A stretch of 64,000 nt of DNA from Rhinolophus ferrumequinum (Eukaryota; Chordata; Mammalia; Chiroptera; Rhinolophidae): the NCBI RefSeq assembly GCF_004115265.2, contig NW_022680356.1:2053001-2117000 (forward strand). The letters run 5' to 3'. Position 1 is the stretch's first letter, and each line of letters starts with the position of its first letter. The position numbers and the translations under genes are program-made. The notes below the pieces were generated by a model. It made no database searches, was not told where the DNA came from, and was given only the letters and a program-made list of their open reading frames with translations. This document shows, in pieces, positions 10,351 through 20,612 of the stretch.

Positions 10351-12370
10351 GGCCGGCAAAGCGCGTGCTTCAGGCACCAAAATAGAAAAAGAAAAATGCT
10401 TGGAAAGAATGTGCTATTTCCAAACGAGCGTGAAATCGCCGTGTCGGGAAAAGTCAGTCTTGTGGGACTTCCTTACACTAATTTAACCGTTCAGCCTTGT
10501 TTTTATTTCGGAATACGTGAGGCACGGGCATCGTAATCTTTTTCAGGTTTGTGTCCTCCCCCAGCCTGTCCCAGGGCCCTCAGGCCTGGGTGCCTCTCTA
10601 GCCCACTCCAATATCTGCAAGTCTCCTCTTCAAATCCCTGGGGCCACAGGGCAGCCCAGCTGTTATTTTGCAGAATTTCTCTCGCAGCATCCACAGCAGT
10701 TCTGCTTATTACTCTTGCCACTGACTCACATGGGAGCAGGGGATTTCTAAGCCATTTCAAAACTTAACCAGAATATTAGGGGTTTCAGGCAGCCCTTGTT
10801 TATTTTTTTAAAAAGCCTCCCAAACCAACAATATATGGCACATAGGAAAAGAAGGAGGGGAGGTGGGGTGAGCAGCACCTTCCAGGACCAAATGGCCCAT
10901 GTACGGTGTTGGCTCTGGACCTGGAACCCAGGTGTCCTGTCTCCTTCCCTGTGCCCTGGCTCACCCCACGCCATCTGCTTTGCCCTGAGCTGTAGATAAG
11001 AGCTGGTCTTTACAGAGAGCTTCCTCCTGGTAGGCAGGTGCAAAACCCTTCGTAAGAAATAGCTCATCTAGTGCACATACTGTGCCAGGAGGTGTGAGGG
11101 CTAGTATTATGCCCCCCCCCACTCAACCCCCTTTAATAGATGAGGAAACTGAGCATGAAGAACTTAACAGAGGAGATATGGACGCCTGCTTTGCGTGGAG
11201 CCTTGTAGGATGAATGGAGGTTGACTAGGTGGACCCAGTGGGACCTACTGAGCGGGGAAGGGCACTCAGGCACAGAGGGAACAGCACATGCAAATGCTTG
11301 TCGGGAACAGAGCTTAGGGCCTTGAGAGGACAATCCCCCCAGTATTGCCAGGTTTGCCAAGCCACAGCCATGCCCAAGAGCTGTCCTTACCTCAGGGAGG
11401 ACACCTCCATGCAGTCCCCTGCCTTCAGCTGTAGCCGGGACCACACAGGCAAGTCTGGAAGGGCCTGCTAAGGCCAGGGCAGGGAGGGAAGGCAGTTGTA
11501 ACAGAGTAGGCCATCCCCATGGCGGAAAACACCAAGGCACAGCTAGGCAGCTGGGGAGAGGCACAGGGGCTCTTCAACCTCTGTCTACTTCAGGGTGCCC
11601 AAGGCAGCCTAATGTGATGCCCCAGGTATGGAGAAGGAAGCCTCGGGGAATTCTACTGGAGTGTGTACACGTGTGTGTTCCTATGTGTGAGCTGTGGGTG
11701 CTTCTGTGTGTGGATGTATGTGCAAACACACAGGTGTGTATCCACAGGTTTGCACACATGCTCCTGGTATGCAGGAGCAGACAGGATATATGGCGGGTGT
11801 GGGGAGAATTTGAGCTCTTGGTTGGCAGAGTGGGAAGGCAGGCAGGCCTGGTGTTAGGACCATTTAGACCTGAGGTCCCCTTGGGCTCGCCCTGCCAGGC
11901 GCTGTTTCAAACAAATGTTATTGGGATGTCAGAAAGGGAGGGCAGCCCCCTTCATGTGGCAGTTGCAGGGCAGATAATGCCAAGATGATAAAAACAGAGA
12001 CCTGGCCTTCAGGTAAGATTTCTCCCACAAGCTCAGAAGCACACGGAATCTGCCCAGTCAGAGGCTGTTTTCACATAATACCAGTGACACAATAGAATGG
12101 CCATTTGTTGATGGCCTATGTTATTTCTAACCCTCATAATCTTTCAAGGTAGCTATTGCTAACCCCTTTTTACACGTGGGAAATTGACGATTAGAGATGC
12201 CTGGTAACTCATCCAAGGTCACCTGCAAGTGAGGGCACCAGGATGGACAACTGTGGGCCTGGCTTCAGAGCCTGGGAGGTCCTGAACCAGTGGACACACT
12301 GAGAGCGACTACAGCCTCCCAGGAAGTTGTCAGCATCCCTGTGCCTCCCTCTGTCCTTCGGGGAATAGGG
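10351..12370. other. Intergenic with L2/MIR traces
   Basis: L2/MIR-like fragments are visible near 11140-11160, 11225-11310 and 12100-12240. A GT/CA-rich degenerate tract lies near 11660-11760. No supported gene. Confidence 0.45.
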
Positions 12371-12372
12371 CA

Positions 12373-12840
<468 letters not shown>

Positions 12841-13739
12841 AAGGGCGGGAATTTTAAAAGTGCCTAACTCATTGCAAGAGTGAGTGTGTGTAACAACTTA
12901 GAGCTGGGCCTGGCTGCCTCAAGGGTTCAGTGGCTGTAAGCTTGAGTCATTCTATGTTGCCTTGGGGACTGGTGTGGGAAGCCAAAGGGAAGTCTCTGGG
13001 CCCCAGTGGCCTTGTCAGCCAAGAGTCCAGGTTAGGGCCACCGAGGATGTGTCCAGCTCACAGCTGCAACCCAACTCATGTTGTTGGCCCTGGAGGGGGC
13101 TTAGGGGACAGGCTCTAGCAGCCAAGAGGCAGCTTCTCGATCCGCTTGCCCTCCCCAGTTCCTTACAATCCTGCCCTCAGGATGCCAAAAGCTGTCCTGG
13201 TGGTCACCCAGCCCCGAGGACTTTCCTGCAAGTCTACAGGGAAATCGGTACTTCCCCGGAGATTTGGGTCCCCCCTCCTCACTAAGTGTCCCCAGGTCAG
13301 CCCAGCCTTGTGCTCCAACAGCGGGCCTGGAGAAAGAGGGGACACTGAAGAAATGGGACCCCCAGCCTCCTCTGGCCTAGTCCCCTTCGTCTCATTCAGG
13401 TTGCAGGGCTGCCCCCACGAGGGACCCAGAGAAGTCAGCCCCAGACTTTCCGAAGACCCTTAACAACGAGATAAACTGAAGCCTAGAGGCTGTTGCCCAG
13501 AGTCGGAGGCCCAGCTGGCAAGGCCCTGGCATCCCGCCCCTCCTGGCTGAGCTCCAGCCTGAGCCGCCTCTGCCCCTCTGATGTAAGTTGATATTTTAAT
13601 TCTCTTACAAGGAATGGTGTTTAGAGAAATGACTTAACCGGATTACTCATCGTCTATAATGACTTGGCCTGACTCCGAGGCTATTCCTAGACGTGACGCT
13701 CAAGGCTTTGATTCTTTCTCTCTATTCTTTTTAATACCA
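12841..13739. other. Intergenic, nothing recognised
   Basis: No supported gene or named repeat. Confidence 0.4.
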
Positions 13740-13744
13740 AGAAA

Positions 13745-13815
13745 TGACAGCTTGGTGCCGCCGGCGGCCCCGCCCCCACGCCCGCGCGCGGCATGCTGGG
13801 AGACGTAGTTCTCCA
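13745..13815. promoter_or_regulatory. Micro CpG cluster with ZNF143-type motif
   Basis: A short run of CpG-dense sequence (CCGCCGGCGGCCCCGCCCCC, then CCCGCGCGCGG) ends in ACTACGTCTCCCAGCATGC when read on the minus strand (13791-13809). This matches the long ZNF143/Staf binding element found at many human CpG promoters and chromatin-loop anchors. No coding exon is attached. Confidence 0.5.
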
Positions 13816-15629
13816 CCCTCCAGCCTGGGGCATCTCTCCCTATGATGAGAAACCCGACAGCAGAAACCCTGGTGGTGCGGTCACTGGGCAAGTCACTTAT
13901 CTCTGCATGCCTTGGTTTACTTACTTGTGAAATGGGAGACAATCATAGAGGACAGGAATGAAGGGTCAGCTGAGGGCTTATTTTAAGTAAAAGAGCTACA
14001 CAGACCCCATGTTTTAAGAAAATCTTTGTCCGGGGCATTTGTAGTGACCTCCACTCTAGACTTACCACTGTTGTCACAAAGTGATGCATAGACCAGGCTT
14101 TAGTTATCAGGGTCCCCAGGACTTAACAGGGACGTGGCACAGGTGGCCTTTCCTATTCCTACTGTTTGTGGATGAACCTAGGAACGTATCCAGCACTTAC
14201 TCTCGTGTCCTCAACTGGAATCTGGGGATAAATACTATAATGCCCATTTCCTAGGGCTGGGGTGACACTAAATGAAAATCCTGTAAGATGCTTGGTGCAG
14301 TGTCTGATAGAGGAAATACTGGGCAAGGCATTTGCTTGTGACCCTCCTCCCCACCATCCCCAGCACTGGGCCATGGCTCAACAACTGTCTGAAGAAAGAA
14401 TAGCTGATTGTCCACAGCCTGCGAGGCTGGCAAGGGCTACACCTTCTGGTCCACAAAGACAAGACTGGTCGTGGCGATATGCCAGTGCTGGCACATAGTA
14501 GGACCACAACAGATGTCGGATGAATGAATGAATGAATAAAAGCATTATCCCTGCTTTCCAGATGAGGTACCTGAGGCTCCAACTTGGTCAACTGACTGGC
14601 CCAAGGCCACACAGCTGGGCTGTCTGAGTGGGGGGAATGAAAACCCAAATTGTCTCTCCTTGTCACCTGCCCCTACCAAACACACATAGGGGAATTGGAC
14701 TTTCACCCTTCAGGCTTAGGAAGGGCAGAATTTTGGTTTCCAGTCTGCTGGGACCTTGGTGGAAGGGGGTGCTCCCCACCCAGGCCCAGCCCAATGAAGG
14801 AAATTGTTCCAGATTCAGTGGAAGGGCAGGGCTGAGGGGGTTGGGGAGTGGAGGGAACAGGCAGCCAGGTGTGGACTGGAGCCCAGTGTAGACAAAGCTG
14901 AGAAAGCGAGTTTTCACGTGCCATGGGGAAAAGGGGCCAAAACTTGGCGATTTGGGCTGGGTTCCTATCCCAGCACCACACCGCCCTAATCCCTCACCCC
15001 CACCAGTTCCCCAAAGGCCTACAGCTATTCTTGGCTTTTTCTAAAAGAGGCATTTGAAGCCATGAGCCAATTTTTCCATTCCTGAGCTTCGGTATCGTCT
15101 ATTTTGGGCATTTGTTGTTTTCCATGAGTTGTGAACGCCACTGTGAAGCCGGCCTTTCCTGGACAGCTAGCTGGAGGGAGCTGGGCAGGAGCAAGGCGGG
15201 GCCAGTGGTTACAAATACTTCCCACTTCATTTCTCCTTTGAAAATAAAGCCCAGGGGGCCCTTTGCAACTGCTGAGCCTGGGAACCGAGCTTCCCAGGGC
15301 AGAAAACTAGCAGGATGGAAAACTGTCTGTGCACTGGGTCCCAGAAGAAGCCACGACACTGATTTGCTGTGTGACCATAGGCAACTAGCTTAACATTTCT
15401 GGGTCTAGTGGCCTCCTCTCTAAAATGAGGCCAGATGGAAAGGTAACCTTGAGTTATCCCTCCAGTTCTGAGAGCTCCAGGATAAGAACCACCCCCAGGG
15501 CCAGGTTTTCTTTAGAACTGGGCCAGTGAGGGGTATTAGGACATGGAGGCAGGAGTTAGGAGAAAGCAACATCCCGAGCCCTGACAGTGTTCTAAGGGGG
15601 TCCAGAGTGTTCTCAGAGGATTCATGTCA
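13816..15629. other. Intergenic with several MIR and L2 ends
   Basis: MIR-type segments at about 13880-13960, 14190-14330 and 15350-15480. An L2-type terminus with (GAAT)n lies near 14490-14540. No gene. Confidence 0.5.
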
Positions 15630-15714
15630 TTATAAAAAGGTCAACCACCATCCAGAGGGGATTAAATAGACATTGCAATAGCTCCACACCAAGTCATGCA
15701 GCCTAGTGGTTACA

Positions 15715-15754
<40 letters not shown>

Positions 15755-15985
15755 AATCAATGTTCTGACATGGAGAGCTCTCTAAAACCTACTGTTGGGC
15801 GGAAAAGCAAGTTGCAGAAAGAAACAATTAGAATTGCATCATTTATTTTAAAACACACATAAAACAAAGTTATATCTTTTTCTACATTATGAATACATAC
15901 ATTTATGAAAATGCATAGGGAAACTTCTGGAAGGTTTTACCCAATCTGATAATAGTCCTTATCTCTGGGGCAAGGAGGGAACTGA
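15630..15985 (+). repeat. L1ME-like 3' fragment containing (AG)n
   Basis: Diverged L1 3' end: TTCTGACATGGAGAGCTCTC, GCAAGTTGCAGAA, then CTTATCTCTGGGGCAAGG. An (AG)n microsatellite at about 15718-15750 interrupts it. Confidence 0.6.
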
Positions 15986-16052
15986 ATTTGGAGTGGTGTC
16001 AGAGAGCACTGATTTATTTAACGTTTTGACAGAAAGAATGCATTTATTAGTA

Positions 16053-16569
16053 GTGTTTTTCTTTTTCTTTTTTTTTTTTTTAACCAAAAACACCTTTATT
16101 TTAGTCTTCAAAGAACAAATGGTTCTTTTTTCCAAGATAATCATGATTAACTTACAAAAATGGCATTTACAATGCCTCTTCAAAGCATTCCCCTTTAACG
16201 GGAAACTTAGCTTCACAGAATCCAAACATTGAAAGGTTTAAAAAAAATTTGCTATTTTGTTGTCATTATGAGACAAAACAGAATCTAGCATAAGTCAAGG
16301 GAATCCATTCATACTTCAGGTCCTTCTCCTCCAGGAACCAGAATTCAGTGACATCTTCCAGTACCATATTGACAAAGTCATCAAATCCCAGAAGCGTGCC
16401 AACAATTTCTTTATCACTCTTCATCACAATGTGAATTCTTGATCCTATACATTTGTCCACAAGCTCTAGAGGCAGCAGCTGCGACGGGTTAGTGGTAGCG
16501 TTAGCCGCCATGGCTACACCGGAAGTGGCCTGCGTCCATCGACGTTGAAACGGCCGTGTTTTTCTTTTT
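16053..16569 (-). pseudogene. LSM5P: LSM5 retrocopy with internal skip, flanked by target-site duplications
   Basis: On the minus strand an intron-less copy of LSM5, an Sm-like subunit of the U6-associated LSM2-8 and cytoplasmic LSM1-7 rings, starts at the ATG at 16511-16509. The first 57 residues ([20 protein letters not shown] through to DVTEF) look unchanged from the normal protein. The next roughly 73 nt of the normal mRNA are absent. The frame therefore leaves LSM5 and ends after 24 foreign residues at 16266 (81 residues in all; the normal protein has 91). The 3' UTR runs to an A tract at 16068-16081. Perfect 14-bp repeats GTGTTTTTCTTTTT at 16053-16066 and 16556-16569 are the target-site duplication. 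Without the second Sm motif the product is unlikely to fold as an LSM subunit. Confidence 0.93.
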
Positions 16570-17954
16570 AATTGAGACACACCAACATGTGGGCCAAGGC
16601 GACTTCTCTCAGGCCATCCTGGGCAGGGGTCTTGTGTTTGGAGGCTGGCCTTGGGTGGGAAATGGGGATGTGTGAGACAGTGGCTTGAGCAATGCAAGTG
16701 TTTATGCTTTTAGGGAAGCAAATGGAGATGTTTCTAGGCAAGATTTATTGGCCGTTGTAAATTACTTTCAATTGCAAATAGTTGCCTCAGGAGGCAATTA
16801 AATTTAGATCATATTGTTCCCAGGTTGACACAGGCAGGTGTTGACTCGCTGAGGCATTGCACAACAGCTACTGACTGTGAGAGTGCACCAGGCTGCCTGG
16901 ATGGCAGAATAACTATCCCATATGGGAGGAGCTACTGCCTTGTAAGATAGTGAGTTCCTCATCAGAGTGGGTATCCAATCCAAGAGGGAGGAGTTGGCCT
17001 AGATTGTGACCCTGAAAGCAATGGCCAGGTCTCCATCCCGAACCTTGGGCAATGGATCCTTATAGAATGGGCAAAGGTGGGACTAGAAACCTGTTAGGCT
17101 TCCTGATGGCATCCACTGTAGTGTCTGTCCCACTGCCTCAGCTCTCCTGGACAGCTTGTAAACTGGGAAGTGGGGTGCACTACTGTGATCACCACTATAA
17201 CGATTGTTTGGGGCAGTTACTAAATACCGTCCAGGAGGCGTCTGTTGCCAAATCGACAGGCACTAGCTCTTACAAACCAACCCATGATGAGACAGAGAAG
17301 CGAGCCCACAGCGTTGTCTGCTCTGGGCTGAGCCTGGAGAGGTCTTCCACCCCGGGGCCAGAGCGTAAGGCCAGGATTTCAGGGTCACCAACCTACAGCC
17401 CTGGCCAATTTGTTTAGGTTGATGGCTGGGCGCAAATGGGTACAAACAGGTTTGGTGTGTGCCTAGGTATGAGGGCTCCTTAGCCATCTGTATTTCCAGT
17501 CCGCACCTTGCTCCTGGATACCAGGCCTCAGTTCCAGCTGCTAGCTGGACATCTCGCTGGCCCCCCACTTCCTCACCACATCATCCCCTTATGCTCTCCT
17601 CCTCAGGCCGTGGTCCCTGATTCTGTTAACGGCACTGCCAAGAGATGGCTGAGGCAAATGGTTAAGAAGGCCTGTTCTGGGACCCCAATGCCTGGGTTTA
17701 GCTCAGGCTCCACCAGTTACCAGCCATGTTACTGGAGCTAATGAACTTCCCAGAATTTCGGTTTTACCTTATAAAATGAGGATAATGATGGTGTGAAATG
17801 CATAGAGCTGTTGTATCAAAACTGATCAACAAAACAATTATGAGTACCTACTATGTGTTAGGAACAGGGTTCAAGTCCTAGCTAGCAACATGCTGAAACC
17901 CTAGGCTCTTTTTCCAAATTGTGGTAAAGAATGCAAGGTGGTCAAAAATTGTGG
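16570..17954. other. Intergenic with one MIR
   Basis: No gene. A MIR copy lies at about 17670-17830 (TGGGTTTAGCTCAGG, then ATAAAATGAGGATAATGATGG). Confidence 0.5.
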
Positions 17955-18275
17955 TGAATGTTTAAATTAAAAAAAAATTACAATAAAACATACATTGCCA
18001 TTAGTCCCCCTCAAAATACTCCCCCTGACTTTGAACACACTTATACCGTAGTTCTTGCCACTTTCTGAAGCAGTTCTGGAAGTCCTCTTTCATGAGCGTC
18101 TTTAGATGTGCTGTGGTGGCTGCCTCAATGTCCAGAATCATTTTAACTTTGGGGAAGAGCCAGAAGTCACACGGTGCCAGATCTGGTGAATAAGGTGGAT
18201 GAGGACACACCGTAGTGTTTTTATTTGACAGAAATTGCCATACGAGTATACCAGAAGGGATATGTGACACGGCAG
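17955..18275 (-). mobile_element. Mariner-like transposon, 3' half (left arm of an inverted pair)
   Basis: The minus-strand frame 18001-18270 encodes the C-terminal part of a mariner-family transposase: CPHPPYSPDLAPCDFWLFPK, the block holding the final catalytic Asp, then a diverged end FQNCFRKWQELRYKC. The outer end starts TGGTGAATGTTTAAAT, matching the outer end of the right arm in inverted orientation. The N-terminal half is absent. Non-functional. Confidence 0.85.
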
Positions 18276-18289
18276 AGCCTTTCCATTGT

Positions 18290-18785
18290 AATCATAAAAT
18301 ATGGTGAATGCTGCTGCCCGGTGCCATCCAAAAGAAAGGAAGCAGTGCGCTGAAACTTAGTAACATTGTGTGACAAGTTTCAACTTGGTCGGTGCAGTCA
18401 GTTGGGTGTGAGCTACAGTTGAGAGAAGGTCTGTTTTAAAGGGTGCCGTAAATCATCCTCCATCATGACAATGCTCCGTGTCACACATTGCTTCTGGTAT
18501 ACGGCAATTTCTGTCAAATAAAAACATTACAGTGTGTCCTCATCCACCTTATTCACTGGATCTGGCACCATGAGACTTCTGGCTCTTTCCTAAAGTCAAA
18601 ATGATACAGGACATCGAGGCAGCCACCACAGCACATCTAAAGACACTCACAACTTCCAGAACTGCTTCAGAAAGTGGCAAGAATGATGGGAGAAGTGTGC
18701 TCGAAGCGAGGGGGAATATTTTGAGGGGGACTAATGGCAAGGTGTCTTTTACTGTAATAGTTTTTTTTATTTAAACATTCACCAT
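18290..18785 (+). mobile_element. Mariner-like transposon, 3' half (right arm of an inverted pair)
   Basis: Same family as the left arm in the opposite orientation. The plus strand shows ATCATGACAATGCTCCGTGTCACAC (a decayed HDNAPCHT block), then a decayed transposase end. It terminates ATTTAAACATTCACCATA at the outer edge, followed by TA. It extends about 200 bp further toward the element's 5' side than the left arm. Frame is lost. Confidence 0.82.
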
Positions 18786-19031
18786 ATTGTTTGATCATAC
18801 CTTCTCCCTAACATGAAATGTACCATTTTAACCATTTTTAAGTGTGCAGTTCAGTGGCGTTAAGTACATTCACAGTGTTGTGCAACCATCTATCTCCTGA
18901 ACTTTGTCATCTGTCAAGACTATAACTCTGTACTAATTAAACACTAACTCCTCATCCCCCGCCACCATCAGCCCCTGGCAACCACCATTCTGTAATTTGT
19001 CTCTATGAATTTGACTATACTACCTCATATA
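18786..19031 (-). repeat. L1 3' region, left piece (split by mariner)
   Basis: Antisense L1 sequence: CATTTTTAAGTGTGCAGTTC, AGTACATTCACAGTGTTGTG, CCCCTGGCAACCACCATTCT. It continues after the mariner insertion at 19608. Confidence 0.8.
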
Positions 19032-19607
19032 TGAGGCCTGACAATTAAGTTTCCAAACACATCCTAGAAAAAGTGCTACAGACCTCATTGTTGCATACCA
19101 CTACAGTCACCTTTGAAGTCCTCCCCTGGGGAAGCTATGCATCGACACCAGCGCCTAGTCCACCCTTCAAAGAAATTTTGGAACTCTTTTTCTGGAATGG
19201 CCATCAGAGCTGTCATCGTATTACCTTTGATGTCCTGAATGTCATCAAAATGTCTTCCTTTCAATATTTCCTTTATCTTCGGGTAAAGAAAGAAGTCATT
19301 GGGGGCCAGATCACGTGAGTAGGGAGGGTGTTTCAATACAGTTATTTGTTTACTGGCTAAAAACTCCCTCACAGACAGTGCCGTGTGAGCTGGTGCATTG
19401 TCGTGATGCAAGAGCCATGAATTGTTGACAAAAAGTTCAGGTCGTTTTCATCTAACTTATTCACGCAGCCTTTTTGGCACTTCCAAACAGTAAACTTGGT
19501 GGACTGTTTATCCAGTTGGTATAATTCATAATGAATAATCCCTCTGGTATCAAAAAAGCTTAGCAACATCACTGCAACAAGTTCGCAAACTTAATTGTCA
19601 GACCTCA
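19032..19607 (-). mobile_element. Internally deleted mariner-family transposon with TIRs and TA duplications
   Basis: 576 bp with about 27-bp terminal inverted repeats: TGAGGCCTGACAATTAAGTT on the left and the near-complement ending TTGTCAGACCTCA on the right. TA flanks both sides (19030-19031, 19608-19609). The minus strand encodes part of a mariner transposase (frame 19085-19411): MHHDNAPAHTALSVREFL, then HPPYSRDLAPNDFFLYPK. The spacing between the HDN and RDL aspartates fits the D34D arrangement of mariners. An intact element would be about 1.3 kb, so most of the N-terminal half is missing. Confidence 0.92.
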
Positions 19608-19840
19608 TAAGTTGAATCATACAGTATTTATTTGTCCTTTTGTGCCTGGTTTATTTCATTCAGCATAATGTCCTCAAGGTTCGTTCACATGCTATTGTGT
19701 GTTAGAATTTTCTTCCTTTTTAAGGCTGAGTAATATTCCATTGCATGTCTATACCCCAATTGCATATCTATACTCCATTCATCCCTCAGTGGACACTGGA
19801 TTACTTCCATCTTTTGGCTATTGTGAATGACACTGCAAGA
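19608..19840 (-). repeat. L1 3' region, right piece (split by mariner)
   Basis: Continues the L1 of 18786-19031 exactly at the TA: AGTTGAATCATACAGTATTT, CATAATGTCCTCAAGGTTCG, AATATTCCATTGCATGTCTA, CTTTTGGCTATTGTGAATGA, all antisense L1 ORF2 sequence. Confidence 0.82.
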
Positions 19841-20385
19841 CCTTGGGCTCTCAGACCCCAGCCTCAGTTTCTTCCTGTATGATGAGGACACAGTGGGGCC
19901 AGTTACCCCCCACTCCCGTGGAAGCCCCCTCAGATGGCTCAGCATCTCCATTCTACCCCAAACCTCACCCTCATCTCTCAAAGGAGGGGTCATACCCCTC
20001 TTTCGACTGCTTACTTTGTAGCTGCCACTTTCTGTCTTCATGATAAATGTGGGCATTGGCCACCAAGGGCAGGGTTCCTGTTCCAGTCATTTCTGGGATC
20101 CCACAGAGGTTTGGCCGAGGACTGGGGTCCTTTAATACCAGCCATCTCTACTTCAGTGTTGAGCTGAGAGTTGGGAAATGCCCAAAACCCATTTCAAGCC
20201 AAAGTCAGAAGCACTTTGCTTACCCCACTGAACCCCCAGGAGCCTGCTGATGAGCACGCAGGATTTCCCCAAGACTCGAGCTGTGCCTGTAGAGCATAAG
20301 GCAGCGGAGATTCCTGGATGTCCTGCCTCAGCCCTACTACTAGGTAAGGAGCCTATTTTACGGTCCCAGAGCCTGGGGAAGGGGA
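19841..20385. other. Upstream flank of ARID5A, no exon recognised
   Basis: Unique-looking sequence leading into the CpG island; no supported exon. Confidence 0.4.
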
Positions 20386-20608
20386 AACATACTACAACTC
20401 CCAGAGGCCCTCGGGGTCCAGGGGGCGGCCCCTGCCCCTCGTGAAGAGTTGGACCCACCAACCGAAGCTTGAGAGGGGCGGGGGCGGTTCCTGGGGTGGG
20501 GCGGGGCCGGGGAGGCGCGGGGCGGCGCGGCGACCAGTGCGCGGAGAGCGCGGGGTCCTGGAGCCGCGCGTGCGGAGGGCTCGGCGTGCGGCGGGACCTC
20601 GCCGGGCC

Positions 20609-20612
20609 ATGG
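20609..20612 (+). CDS. ARID5A: ARID5A coding exon 1 (ATG+G only)
   Basis: GCCGGGCCATGG is followed directly by GTAAGC. The single G joins CA at the next acceptor to make Ala codon 2 (MAPPVKG). This matches the human MAAPVKG start, which fixes the choice of start codon. Confidence 0.93.

Noticed and set aside
9703-10536. 277-codon plus-strand open frame
   Set aside because: It crosses a CpG-rich patch where stops are rare, has no domain or biased codon pattern, and no splice or start context stands out.
16266-16511. Working LSM5 protein gene
   Set aside because: Intron-less, A-tailed, flanked by target repeats, and lacking the second Sm motif.
19085-19411. Active or host-adopted transposase
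   Set aside because: Only an internal piece of the protein remains in a 576-bp deleted element; the N-terminal DNA-binding part is missing.
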